Origin: Halorientalis litorea
GTDB taxonomy: Archaea > Halobacteriota > Halobacteria > Halobacteriales > Haloarculaceae
Assembly: GCF_023028225.1 (NCBI RefSeq)
Contig: NZ_CP095482.1
Location: 1,798,001 to 1,862,000, forward strand
Direction: 5' to 3'
Length of the DNA stretch: 64,000 bases
A model generated the notes under the pieces. It ran no database searches and had not been told where the DNA came from. It worked only from the letters and a program-made list of their open reading frames with translations. Position numbers and translations under genes: made by a program. Positions 1 to 8,249 of the stretch are shown piece after piece (position 1 is the first letter of the stretch; every line of letters starts with the position of its first letter).

Positions 1-867
1 CCGGACGACCCCGCCGATGTCGACGGTCTGGTCGATCTCCACCGCGTCGATGGGCGTCGTCTCGGGCGTGAACTCGACCGTGTCTTCGACCTCCTCGACG
101 GCACCGCGGTCGCCGACGTGGAGTTCGAGGTCGCCGTCGCGTTCGCGGACGTAGCCGTCGACCACCTCGACGGCCGTCCCGGCCGACAGTTCCTCGGCGC
201 GCTCGGCCCGTTCGTCCCACATCGTCACGCGGACCTGTCCGGTCTCGTCGCCCAGCGCGAGGTTCGCGACCTGTCCCTCGGTGCCGTCGTCGCGGTCGAA
301 GGTCCGGACGGACTCGGTGTCCAGCACCAACCCGCGGACGTTCACGTCGGACTGTCCCAGCGTCAGCGTGTCGACGGTCGTCCGCCCGTCGAGGTTCACG
401 TCGATGTCGGCGTCCTCGTCCTGTTCGACCTTGTCGACGCTCACTTCGAGGCCGTTGTAGCCGTCCTTCGGGTGGCCCTTGATGCGGAGCGTGTCGCCCG
501 CTTCGAGTTCGCCGTCGGCGGCGGCCGCGGCCTGTTGGTCCCAAAACGAGAGGGTGACCGACCCGGTTTCGTCGGCCGCCTCGACGTTGAGGACGCGGCC
601 GTCCTCGTCCTCACCGTCGCGCTCGAAGGTTCGCAGGTCGCCGACTTTCGTCACTCGTGCGATGAACTTCACCTCGTCCATCCCCGGTTCGATGTCGGCG
701 ATGCCGTTGACCTCGCCGTCTTTCAGTTCGTGAGCGATGAGCATCGCCGCCGTCTCGTCGTCGGCGAGCCCCCCCATCTGTTCGACTTTCTGTTCGACCG
801 CTTCGCGGAACTCCTCTTCGGACACGTCCGTGTCGAGGTCCGCGTACACGTCCTCTATCGCACCCAT
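1..867 (-). CDS. rpa2: Replication protein A, ssDNA-binding protein (3' end off window)
   Basis: Coats single-stranded DNA during replication and repair. 289 N-terminal residues are visible; the C-terminus lies beyond position 1. Two OB folds can be read, at about residues 55-160 and 175-270, each closing in a strand with SFWDQQ or TMWDERAE as in archaeal RPA repeats. The acidic N-terminus MGAIEDVYADLD and the VEQMGGLADDETAAM segment are typical of haloarchaeal RPA. A GAGGAGGG stretch about 13 nt upstream supports this ATG, and a TATA-like element lies near 961-968 (minus strand). A third OB fold and a zinc finger would be expected off-window. The RPA2 symbol is from memory of Haloferax, where RPA2 stands alone and lies near azf as it does here; RPA family membership is secure, the paralogue less so. 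Confidence 0.88.
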   Translation of the reverse strand, partial: MGAIEDVYADLDTDVSEEEFREAVEQKVEQMGGLADDETAAMLIAHELKDGEVNGIADIEPGMDEVKFIARVTKVGDLRTFERDGEDEDGRVLNVEAADETGSVTLSFWDQQAAAAADGELEAGDTLRIKGHPKDGYNGLEVSVDKVEQDEDADIDVNLDGRTTVDTLTLGQSDVNVRGLVLDTESVRTFDRDDGTEGQVANLALGDETGQVRVTMWDERAERAEELSAGTAVEVVDGYVRERDGDLELHVGDRGAVEEVEDTVEFTPETTPIDAVEIDQTVDIGGVVR

Positions 868-1056
868 TGTCCTGTGTCCCTCCTCAGTACTGGCTCTGTC
901 GTCGTTCGTTTCCCATCCATTGCTCGTGACCACGGGTCCTCGGACCCGTCACTCTCAGCGAGTATAGTAGCGGCAAGCCCGAAATAGTTTAGCAAACGGT
1001 GACGGGTGGCCGGCCGCGGACCCCCCGGCACCGCCCCGTGCCCGCGGACGGTGCGG

Positions 1057-2148
1057 TCACTCTGCGAACTCCTCGGCCGCCAGCGCGAGTGCCGAGTCGA
1101 GGTCGAGCGGTCCACGCTCGGCCAGTCGCTCCCGGAACACCTGCACCGTCTCCGGGTCGGGGTCGACGCCGGCGCGGTCGAGGAGCGTCCGCGCCCCGCT
1201 CTCGCCCGTCGGCGCGCCGAACACGAGATGGCGCTCCCCGCCGAATTCGGCCGGGTCGTACGGCTCCAGCGTCGCGGGGTCGGCCAGCATCGCGGCTGTG
1301 TGGATGCCCGACTCGTGTTCGTGTATCTCCCTGCCCAGCACGGCCTTGCGCTCGTCGTACCCCTCCCCGAGCCTCGCCAACACCGAGCGACAGGTCGGGA
1401 CCAGCGTCTCCGTATCGACCCCGAGGTCGTCGCCCAAGTCGACCGCACACGCGGCGACGACTTCTTCGAGCGCGCTGTTCCCGGCCCGTTCGCCCAGCGA
1501 CGCGACGCTCACGTCCGCCTTCCCGACGCCCACGTCGTAGGCCGCGAGCGCGTTCGCCGTCCCACAGCCCATGTCGTCGTGGAAGTGGACGCCCACGCGG
1601 TCGAACGACACCGCCTCGTCCAGCGCGTCGAGGTGCCGGCGGACGGTGACCGGCGTGCGCGCGCCCACGGTGTCCGCGAGCGTCACGAACGGCACGTCCG
1701 GCACCGTCGCGAATATCTCCCGCAGGTGGGCGGGGTCCGTGCGGAACGCGTCGGCAAGCGTGACGTGCGGCGTCCCGCCCCGGTCACGGACGTACTCGAC
1801 GGCCTCGCCCAGCATCGTCAGCATCTCCTCGCGGGCGGTCCCGAGCAGGTGTTCGAGGTGCCGGTCCGACGCCGAGACGAACACCTCGACGACGTCCGCG
1901 TCGGCGTCGACGGCGGCGTCGATGTCGGGTTCGAGTGCCCGGGCGAGCGCGACGATTTCGGCGTCGGTCGTTCCGGCGAGTGTCGCGACGACCGCCCGGT
2001 CTTTCTCGCCCGTCGCCGGAAAGCCCGGCTGGATGAACGGGAGACCCAACGCGTCCAGTTCGCGGGCGCAGGCTATCTTCTGGTCGGCGGTGTAGGACCG
2101 CCCCGGCATCTGGTCGCCCTCGCGGAGCGTCACGTCGTTCAGGAGCAT
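1057..2148 (-). CDS. Homocitrate/isopropylmalate/citramalate synthase-family enzyme (DRE-TIM)
   Basis: 363-residue DRE-TIM metallolyase-fold enzyme, expected to condense an acyl-CoA (usually acetyl-CoA) with a 2-oxo acid. Visible family marks are NDVTLREGDQMPG at the N-terminus (first metal/substrate loop), HFHDDMGCGTANALAA (HxH metal ligands, about residues 195-210), GERAGNSALEEVV, and HEHESGIHTAAML followed by LEPYDPAEFGG. The length matches NifV/homocitrate-synthase-type enzymes; the C-terminal LeuA regulatory domain is absent, so leucine feedback through that domain is not expected. Its ATG overlaps the stop of the upstream CoA-transferase gene (ATGA at 2146-2149 on the minus strand), so the two are probably co-translated. 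The substrate is not evident: homocitrate, citramalate or another product are all possible. Confidence 0.8.
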   Translation of the reverse strand: MLLNDVTLREGDQMPGRSYTADQKIACARELDALGLPFIQPGFPATGEKDRAVVATLAGTTDAEIVALARALEPDIDAAVDADADVVEVFVSASDRHLEHLLGTAREEMLTMLGEAVEYVRDRGGTPHVTLADAFRTDPAHLREIFATVPDVPFVTLADTVGARTPVTVRRHLDALDEAVSFDRVGVHFHDDMGCGTANALAAYDVGVGKADVSVASLGERAGNSALEEVVAACAVDLGDDLGVDTETLVPTCRSVLARLGEGYDERKAVLGREIHEHESGIHTAAMLADPATLEPYDPAEFGGERHLVFGAPTGESGARTLLDRAGVDPDPETVQVFRERLAERGPLDLDSALALAAEEFAE

Positions 2149-3365
2149 CAGATGACCCCCTCGACCTCCAGTTCGGCGAGTTCCTCGTTGGAGAAGCCCA
2201 GTTCGTCGCCGTACACCTCGTAGTTGTGTTCGCCGTGAGCGGGACCGAGAAACTCCACGTCGCCGGGCGTCCGCGAGAACTTCGGTATCGGGCCGAACGT
2301 CTCGATTTCGCCCACGTCCGGGTCGTCGACGGTCACGAAGTCGTCACGCGCTCGAAACTGCTCGTCCGCGCGGATGTCGGCCATGTCGTAGACGGGACCG
2401 ACGATGGCGTCGTGGGCCTCCAGTATCTCGATTGCCTCCTCGGTCGTGTGCCGGCGCGTCCACGCCTCGATTTCCGCGTCCAGTGCCGCGACGTTCTCGA
2501 CCCGCGTCTCGTTGTCGGCAAAGCGCGGGTCGTCTATCAGTTCGGGCTTGCCGATGGCCTCGGCGACTCGCTCGAAGACCTTCTGGTTGGACGCCGAGAG
2601 GGTCATGTACCCGTCGGCCGTCTCGTAGATGTTCCGCGGTGCGGTGCTGGGGTGGCGGTTGCCCGTCCGCTCGCGGACGTGACCATCGTAGTCGTAGGCC
2701 TCCACCTCGCCGAAGAACAGCCGCCAGAGCGGCTCGGTGAGCGACACGTCGATTACCTGTCCCTCGCCGCTCCCGCCACGGCCGACATCGCGCTCGAACA
2801 CCGCCATCAGCGTGGCCTGCAGTGCGAACTGCGCGGCGGTCTGGTCGGCCAGCGCGATGGGGGGCAACAGCGGTTCCCGGTCGGGGAACCCGTTGGCGTG
2901 TGCCCAGCCCGCGATACCCTCCGCGATGGTGCCGAAGCCCGGTTTCTGTGACTTCGGGCCGGTCTGTCCGTACCCCGAGAGCCGGACCATGATTGCCCGC
3001 TCGTTGACCGCGTGGATGTCCTCGGGACCGAGGCCCCACTGCTCCATCGTCCCCGGGCGGAAGTTCTCGAACACCACGTCGGCGTCCGCGACGAGGTCGA
3101 GCGCGATGTCCCGCCCTCGCTCCGTCGCCAAATCCAGCGTCACGCACCGCTTGTTCCGGCCCAACGACTTCCACGCCAGCGAGACGCCCTCCTCGGTCAT
3201 CACCGGCCACTCGCGGATGGGGTCGCCCACCTCGGGGTGTTCGACCATCACCACGTCCGCCCCGAAATCGCCCATCAGCGTCGTCGCGAAGGCTCCGCTG
3301 ATGATACCCGACATGTCGATGACGCGCAAGCCGTCCAACGGTCCCTGTCGCGCTCTCGCAGTCAT
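2148..3365 (-). CDS. Class III CoA-transferase (CaiB/BaiF family)
   Basis: 405-residue family III CoA-transferase, which moves CoA between carboxylic acids through an aspartyl-CoA thioester intermediate. Family features: LDGLRVIDMSGIISGAFA at the N-terminus, GRNKRCVTLDL, VFENFRPGTMEQWGL, VRLSGYGQTGP, and ALADQTAAQFALQA, whose Asp is the likely catalytic nucleophile. The C-terminal FGPIPKFSRTPGDV stretch is also typical. The ATG at 3363-3365 begins MTARARQGPLDG; the open frame continues upstream but without family similarity. It is first in a coupled pair with the synthase-like gene, so it may activate the acid that enzyme makes or uses. Substrates cannot be assigned; formyl-CoA/oxalate or succinyl-CoA/mesaconate transferases are relatives. 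Confidence 0.85.
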   Translation of the reverse strand: MTARARQGPLDGLRVIDMSGIISGAFATTLMGDFGADVVMVEHPEVGDPIREWPVMTEEGVSLAWKSLGRNKRCVTLDLATERGRDIALDLVADADVVFENFRPGTMEQWGLGPEDIHAVNERAIMVRLSGYGQTGPKSQKPGFGTIAEGIAGWAHANGFPDREPLLPPIALADQTAAQFALQATLMAVFERDVGRGGSGEGQVIDVSLTEPLWRLFFGEVEAYDYDGHVRERTGNRHPSTAPRNIYETADGYMTLSASNQKVFERVAEAIGKPELIDDPRFADNETRVENVAALDAEIEAWTRRHTTEEAIEILEAHDAIVGPVYDMADIRADEQFRARDDFVTVDDPDVGEIETFGPIPKFSRTPGDVEFLGPAHGEHNYEVYGDELGFSNEELAELEVEGVI

Positions 3366-3522
3366 GGTGCTATTACAGGCACCCCGGGTGAAAAGCCGTT
3401 GTGCCGACTGGCGGCGAGTGGGTCCGTGCGTTCCCGTCGACGCGGTTCGGGCAATGCGAACACATAACTTCAGCCGTCGGTTACTCCCGCCCGAGTCGTA
3501 CCTCAGGGGACAGACGACACCT

Positions 3523-4734
3523 ATGCGCCGACTGCTCGACAGCGACGACCGACGCCCGCTCGTGCTCCTCGCTCTCGTCGTCGTCGCACTCCTCGCTGGC
3601 TGTAGCTTCTTCGCGCAGTCGGCCGACTCGACGGCGACGCTTCCGAACGCCACGGCGGCCGCCGAGCAGTACGAACGACTCGACACCGTCCAGTTGACGA
3701 TAAACGCCACCAGCGAACGCGCGGGGAACACCAGTTGGTCGGTCCAGCGGCTCTCGATGCGGCCGGGAACCGGCGACTTCAGAAACGTCGTCCGTGCCAC
3801 CGGGTCGGACTCGGCGACGAACCACTCGCTCGGCGTCGGGTCCCGCATCGTCTCGAACGGGTCGGTCAGGTACATCTACGCCACCCGGAGCGACACGGTC
3901 ACTCGGTCACCCGTCTCGGAGCCGAACGGCAGTCGGGTCGCGGACATCCGACGGCTGTTCGGCGAACTCCGCGACGACGACAACGGGACCATCCGCCGGC
4001 CGACGCCGGGCATCTCACAACTCCCGACCGTTCCCGCGGATTCGCAGTCGTCGACCGGAGCGGCAAACGAGTCCGTCGAGTGGCGCGAGAACCGCGTGAC
4101 CGTCCAGTACCGCGGCACCGAGTCCGTCGCCGGACGGTCGACGTACGTCGTCGAACTGCGACCGGCGACCGACAACGCCTCGCTCGCCGAGGCGACCCTG
4201 TGGCTCGACACGGAGTACCTCTATCCACTCAAGCGACACTCGGTCACTTTCCACCGCGGCGACCGCTACGAGTTCACGTCGATCGCCCGGAACGTGACCT
4301 TCGACGCCGACCTGTCCGACGGTACCTTCGAGTTCGACGTCAGTAGCCTCCCCGAGAACGTCTCCGTCGTGCGCAGCAACTCCTTCGACTCCCGGCGGGA
4401 GATGGTGGCGACGCTCGACCGGTCGGTCCCCGACCCGACCGTCCCCGAGGCGTTCGAATTCGACAGCGGGTACTACCGCCGCGACGACGGTCGTCACCTC
4501 TCGGTGACCTACACGACGGCCGACGACCGCGAGTCGATTCGTGTCTCGGTGTTCTCCGAACCCGGGAACCTCTCCGGGCGGCAGGTGACCATCGACGGAC
4601 GGCAGGCGGCCATATCGACGTTCCGCGACCGGCGGTTCCTGCATTTCAACGACGACGGGCGGCAGTTCTCGGTGTCCGGGACGGTGGCAAACGCCACGCT
4701 CCGCGACGTTGCAGGGTCGCTGGTCGACGACTGA
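3523..4734 (+). CDS. LolA-like haloarchaeal lipoprotein
   Basis: 403-residue exported lipoprotein. The signal peptide MRRLLDSDDRRPLVLLALVV is followed by a lipobox LLAGCSFF (lipidated Cys near residue 27). The mature protein has alternating beta-strand patterns, and the segment ATLWLDTEYLYPLKRHSVTF (about residues 225-245) matches the outer-membrane lipoprotein carrier (LolA)-like fold seen in haloarchaeal proteins annotated DUF2092 or LolA-like. That fold carries hydrophobic ligands in bacteria; no ligand is known for the haloarchaeal ones. It is divergent from the CoA-transferase and ends 8 nt from the convergent lipoprotein gene. The ATG was chosen because the signal peptide begins there; the frame stays open far upstream as an antisense shadow. 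Confidence 0.72.
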   Translation: MRRLLDSDDRRPLVLLALVVVALLAGCSFFAQSADSTATLPNATAAAEQYERLDTVQLTINATSERAGNTSWSVQRLSMRPGTGDFRNVVRATGSDSATNHSLGVGSRIVSNGSVRYIYATRSDTVTRSPVSEPNGSRVADIRRLFGELRDDDNGTIRRPTPGISQLPTVPADSQSSTGAANESVEWRENRVTVQYRGTESVAGRSTYVVELRPATDNASLAEATLWLDTEYLYPLKRHSVTFHRGDRYEFTSIARNVTFDADLSDGTFEFDVSSLPENVSVVRSNSFDSRREMVATLDRSVPDPTVPEAFEFDSGYYRRDDGRHLSVTYTTADDRESIRVSVFSEPGNLSGRQVTIDGRQAAISTFRDRRFLHFNDDGRQFSVSGTVANATLRDVAGSLVDD

Positions 4735-4742
4735 TACCCCTC

Positions 4743-5345
4743 TCACTTCGGCGGCGTCGCGCTCGCGGACCCGTACGCGGCCGTCGTTACCCCGACGCGC
4801 CCGCTGTGGCCGTCGTGTGTGACGCTGATTTCGCTCGGGACGGCGTCGTAGGTCAACCGGAGGTCGTACTCGATTTCGGCGATACACTGCCCGCAGGCGT
4901 CGACATTCTCCCGGCGGCGCGTCTCGACGACCACCGACGACCGGCCGTCCTCGCCGTCCGTGACCGACGCGAGGCCGGCCGTCCGACAGAGGTCGCTCGC
5001 GTCGATGTTCCCCGTCACGACCACCTCGCTCGCCTCCTCGTCGAACGCCACGTCGGCGTCGTTCCCGGCGTCGCTACAGGATACGTCCGTGACCTGAAAC
5101 AGGTAGTCGACACCGTTCATCCGCCCGCTCTGCTCCCCGGCCGGTGGCGGACTCCCCGGCGACTCCGTCGTCCCGCCGTCGACCGGTTCCGAGAGCGTGT
5201 CCGTCTCCCGTGGTGCGGTGGTCGTCTCCTCGCCCGGACTGCTCCCATTGCCGTCCGTCCCGCCGTTCCCGTCACCCGTACAGCCAGCCAACACGCCGAG
5301 CGTTGCCGTCCCAGCGACGGCTTCCACGAACGTCCGTCGGTTCAT
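4743..5345 (-). CDS. Tat-exported lipoprotein of unknown function
   Basis: 200-residue predicted lipoprotein. MNRRTFVEAVAGTATLGVLA GC gives a twin-arginine signal plus lipobox (LAGC, Cys at residue 22), followed by a low-complexity Gly/Asp/Ser/Thr linker to about residue 65. The globular part ends in SVTHDGHSGRVGVTTAAYGS and contains the pair CGQCIAEIEYDLRLTYD, which may bind metal or form a disulphide. I do not recognise a family. The start is the ATG at 5343-5345, 21 codons inside the open frame, because the signal peptide begins there. It is convergent with the LolA-like gene and divergent from tRNA-Arg. Confidence 0.68.
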   Translation of the reverse strand: MNRRTFVEAVAGTATLGVLAGCTGDGNGGTDGNGSSPGEETTTAPRETDTLSEPVDGGTTESPGSPPPAGEQSGRMNGVDYLFQVTDVSCSDAGNDADVAFDEEASEVVVTGNIDASDLCRTAGLASVTDGEDGRSSVVVETRRRENVDACGQCIAEIEYDLRLTYDAVPSEISVTHDGHSGRVGVTTAAYGSASATPPK

Positions 5346-5441
5346 ACTCGTCCTGTGACTGGCCGGGGAAAAGGCCCTTGTGTAGGCAAAAAGGGCCGTT
5401 TGACTCACCCGAGGGCAGGGTGGCGGCCGAATCGTAACCCC

Positions 5442-5447
5442 TTTACA
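5442..5447 (+). promoter_or_regulatory. TATA-like box of tRNA-Arg
   Basis: CTTTACACG lies with its centre about 27 nt before the tRNA-Arg 5' end, the usual distance between an archaeal TATA box and the start site. Position is seen in the sequence; function is inferred. Confidence 0.5.
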
Positions 5448-5471
5448 CGCAACCGCGGTAGCAGTGAGTGA

Positions 5472-5544
5472 GTCCTGATAGGGTAGTGGACTATCCTCTT
5501 GGCTTGCGGAGCCAGGGACCGGAGTTCAAATCTCCGTCAGGACG
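5472..5544 (+). tRNA. tRNA-Arg (anticodon GCG)
   Basis: Complete cloverleaf. Acceptor GTCCTGA pairs with TCAGGAC (5537-5543), discriminator G5544. The D arm starts GGGT, the anticodon stem closes TTGCGGA (anticodon GCG at 5506-5508), and the T arm is CGGAG-TTCAAAT-CTCCG. No intron; CCA is not encoded. The last 13 nt plus three flanking bases recur at 5634-5649 (separate entry). Confidence 0.95.
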
Positions 5545-5649
5545 TTCATTCCTCGCGGATGCTTCGCTTCGCTCAGCATCCGCCTCGTCACTCACGTCCT
5601 GACTTGCCCCACGCTCGTTTCACTCGCGTGGGACTCCGTCAGGACGTTC
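5532..5649 (+). repeat. Direct repeat of the tRNA-Arg 3' end, 102 bp apart
   Basis: CTCCGTCAGGACGTTC occurs at 5532-5547 (inside and just past tRNA-Arg) and again at 5634-5649. The DNA between holds two hairpins: 5555-5583 (9-bp stem, GCGGATGCT/AGCATCCGC, loop with CTTCGCTTC) and 5608-5632 (7-bp stem, CCCACGC/GCGTGGG). The second ends one base before the copied tRNA end. The tRNA body is not duplicated. This geometry is what a site-specific insertion at the tRNA 3' end would leave, on a very small scale; the same pattern is seen at tRNA-Val and, less clearly, tRNA-Asp. Confidence 0.85.
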
Positions 5650-5856
5650 CCATCGGCGCAACGACTGTGAGCGGAGCGAACCGTTCGCGCCGATGGCACA
5701 GGCACCGGCCGACGGCTACCCCGCGGCAGCACTCGTACGCGGCACTCGCACTCCGACACGTACGAGTGCCGTGTCAGGCTGCTCTCGACACATCCGCGAG
5801 AAGCGGTGACCGAACGCCAGCGAACAACTCATTCCCCTACCTATCGTTGCTTTCGG
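5650..5856. other. Hairpin-rich non-coding stretch beyond the tRNA-Arg repeat
   Basis: No gene is seen here. It continues the inverted-repeat pattern: CATCGGCGC at 5651-5659 pairs with GCGCCGATG at 5687-5695 and its loop holds GAGCGGAGCGA. ACTCGTACG at 5731-5739 pairs with CGTACGAGT at 5759-5767, with an alternative pairing of GGCACTCG (5741-5748) and CGAGTGCC. The tail overlaps the 3' side of the pilin gene. Confidence 0.6.
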
Positions 5857-6441
5857 TTACGCGGAGAGACGCTCCCGTATCAATACTTTTTCTGATTCCG
5901 TGTGGACTACGTACACATCAAGTTCAGTATACTCCGAAGTTCGAAAATCCCAGCCCGAACTTGAGCTCAGCTCAACCGCAATCGTCTCCCCTGCACTCCA
6001 CTGCTGGTCGTCGGCGTCCTCGTAAATCGGCCCAGTGTTAACGTTACTGGCAAACGGTCCCTGGTCTATGACATCGGTGTCATCTGCAAGGTCAGTACTT
6101 CCTTGGATGTTACTATCATCTAAAGTATAGGTAAAGAATCCGTCTCCAGGGAGGTCCACTAGCCGAACCTGTTCACCTCGCTCGGGTACCCGCAAGACGA
6201 TTTCTATCGACTCGACATCGACCGTGTCACCCGCGACGTGAGTAATACGCACAACTTGGTCCTCGTCATCCGCTCCAGCCACAAACTCTCCCGACGATTC
6301 GGCGACGTTCGGACCGGGGTCCCGTATCGAATCTCCGATGTCGAACACGAGCACAGACACCGTTGCTGCGAGAATAACTACGACCGCAGCCATGAGAATG
6401 ATTGAAATGACGGGAACTGCAGCGCGGCGATACTGTGACAC
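5857..6441 (-). CDS. Type IV pilin / archaellin-like N-terminal domain protein
   Basis: 194-residue haloarchaeal type IV pilin-like protein. The class III signal and hydrophobic helix QYRRAAVPVISIILMAAVVV (residues 3-22, continuing to about 34) are the hallmark of the archaeal Pilin_N family; a prepilin peptidase (PibD) would cut at the start of the helix and the mature protein would assemble into a surface filament. The C-terminal part (about 60-194) is an acidic beta-rich head ending YVVHTESEKVLIRERLSA. Codon use is visibly poorer in G/C at third positions than its neighbours (many AAT, ACA, GTA and CAA-type codons), and the gene sits beside the tRNA-Arg repeat region, which suggests recent acquisition. 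The 279 nt upstream (6442-6720) hold an A+T-rich patch near 6463-6478 that may be the promoter, and nothing else I recognise. Confidence 0.85.
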   Translation of the reverse strand: MSQYRRAAVPVISIILMAAVVVILAATVSVLVFDIGDSIRDPGPNVAESSGEFVAGADDEDQVVRITHVAGDTVDVESIEIVLRVPERGEQVRLVDLPGDGFFTYTLDDSNIQGSTDLADDTDVIDQGPFASNVNTGPIYEDADDQQWSAGETIAVELSSSSGWDFRTSEYTELDVYVVHTESEKVLIRERLSA

Positions 6442-6720
6442 GAGAGCTGATACGTCTTATGGCCGGAAGTATCTTTAGAAGGTACCGACGTAAACGTATG
6501 TGGCCGTCCGCACATCAAGAGACAGCGAGACTGCGAGTCGCTGAGTACGTTTGTTCGTGTTCACTCACACGTACGAGGAGTCGTAGATAGCGGACCCGTT
6601 CACCGACGGCGTGCCCGACGACCTCGGCGCGGCCGCCCCTGACTCCGGGTGAGGAGCCGGACGGGGCCGGTGGCTCGGGAACCGTGGCGGTCAGACGCCG
6701 TGTGGCCCGTCACGACGAGT

Positions 6721-7464
6721 TCACCGTCCGTCGCCGTCCCGGAAATCGTCGACCACGCGGCCGAGACAGCCGCCGTCCTCACGGAGGTACGTGAAGTGGT
6801 TCGACACCTCGTCGCTCACGTCGTGTTCGGTGTAGTTGTCCGGTGGTGTGCCACAGACGCCCCGGACGCCCAACGCTCGGTCGCCGAGTTCGGCGGGGCG
6901 GTAGAGCAGGCCGAGCGTGAACTCCCACGTCATGTGGTAGTTGTGGACCGTTCGGGCACCGTCGCGGACGGCCTCGTAGTACCGACCGTCCTCGGCCACG
7001 GCGTCACAGCCGACGCCGGCCCCGAGCATCGAGAGCGAGCGCACGGACTCCCCGCGCGCGGTGAGTTCGTCGAGACAGGCCAGCGCGGGCCGTGCCCCCA
7101 GCGAGTGGCTCACGAGACGGACCGTCGTGTCGGGGTGGTCCGGGCGGTAGTCACAGAGCCACTCGGCGAGTTCCCCTCCCTTTCGGGCGGCGAGTCGCTT
7201 GCTCGACTGCCACAGTGGGATGTTCGACGGGTAGGAAAACCCAACCACGTCGGCGTCGTAGTCGGCCGCCGCCACCGCACCGCGGACGGCGTTGGCCTGG
7301 TCCGGTGCCGCGCCGGTCACCAAGTCCAGCCACCCGTGGAGGTAGATAATCAACTCCGCGGGGTCCTCCGGGAACGCCCCACGCGCCTCTGTGCCCCGTA
7401 TCATCGGGAAGTCGTCGGGGGCGTCGGTACCGAGCGACGGGAGTTCGAGCAGGCTCCGAAACAT
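6721..7464 (-). CDS. Alpha/beta-hydrolase-fold protein
   Basis: 247 residues starting MFRSLLELPSLG. The segment ELIIYLHGWLD (about 35-45) is the oxyanion-hole strand and turn, and RLVSHSLGARPAL carries the nucleophile elbow (Ser in SHSLG, one change from GxSxG). HFTYLREDGGCLGRV near the end may supply the catalytic His. These fit an esterase/lipase-like serine hydrolase, of a type often annotated in haloarchaea as alpha/beta hydrolase or DUF726-like. The frame extends 22 codons upstream; the ATG at 7462-7464 was chosen because homology-like sequence begins there. It is divergent from the DUF309 gene. The substrate is unknown. Confidence 0.72.
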   Translation of the reverse strand: MFRSLLELPSLGTDAPDDFPMIRGTEARGAFPEDPAELIIYLHGWLDLVTGAAPDQANAVRGAVAAADYDADVVGFSYPSNIPLWQSSKRLAARKGGELAEWLCDYRPDHPDTTVRLVSHSLGARPALACLDELTARGESVRSLSMLGAGVGCDAVAEDGRYYEAVRDGARTVHNYHMTWEFTLGLLYRPAELGDRALGVRGVCGTPPDNYTEHDVSDEVSNHFTYLREDGGCLGRVVDDFRDGDGR

Positions 7465-7631
7465 TGTTCGATGACCGTCGGCCGCCACCACCCACGGCAC
7501 CCGACGGTTGACTCTACCGGGTGTTCTCACCCCCCTGTCTATTCTCTTTCGCCTCCGATGGGAGGCTGGCCCGCCGGCGCGCCAGCAGTCGACAGCGCAA
7601 CCGATTTGCGCGTGGCGGTCGGAATCGGGGT

Positions 7632-8249
7632 ATGGAGTCGTCCCTCCGGGCGGGCCTCGCCGTCTACAACGCGGGCGACTACCACGAGGCCCACGACGCG
7701 TGGGAGGACCACTGGCTGGACCTCCCAGAGGGGACCGACGACGAGCGGTTTCTCCACGGCCTCATCCAGTTCACCGCGGCGGTCCACCACGCCCACGAAC
7801 GCCAGTGGGGGGGTGCGACCGGCCTCGCCGACAGCGCGCGCGAGTACCTCGACGGCCTCGGTCCGACCCACCGCGGCGTCGCCCTCGCGCCCGTCCGGGA
7901 GTTCCTCACCGCCCTCGCGGCCGACCCCGAACTCGTCGAGCGACGCCATCCGCCGACCCTGACCCACGGGGGTGAGCCACCGACACTCTCGACGCTCGAC
8001 TTCCCGGCGGCGGCCGTCGCCGCCGCGGTGTACGCGGAGGCTGGGCCGTACGACGAGGCGGTTCTCGAACAGGCAATCGAGTACGCGCGTGCCGACCTCG
8101 ACGCCGGCGAGGAGACGAGCGACTTCGTGACGTTCGTCTTGGACTTCGCCCGTGACGCCGAGCACCGGGGTATCGTGCTCCAGCGTCTCGGCGAACACGT
8201 CGACCGGCGGGCGCGACGCGACGCGGACGTGGACGGCCTGTTCGACTAG
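7632..8249 (+). CDS. DUF309 family protein
   Basis: 205 residues. YHEAHDAWEDHWLDLPEG near the N-terminus, followed by FLHGLIQFTAAVHHAHERQW, is the signature of DUF309, an all-helical family with conserved His/Glu/Trp residues of unknown function. The C-terminal half (EYARADLDAGEETSDFVTFV onward) is an extension not obviously part of the domain. The ATG at 7632 follows a GGGGT stretch and the motif begins at residue 16, so this start fits. The stop codon overlaps the convergent azf stop (8246-8249). No role can be assigned. Confidence 0.82.
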   Translation: MESSLRAGLAVYNAGDYHEAHDAWEDHWLDLPEGTDDERFLHGLIQFTAAVHHAHERQWGGATGLADSAREYLDGLGPTHRGVALAPVREFLTALAADPELVERRHPPTLTHGGEPPTLSTLDFPAAAVAAAVYAEAGPYDEAVLEQAIEYARADLDAGEETSDFVTFVLDFARDAEHRGIVLQRLGEHVDRRARRDADVDGLFD

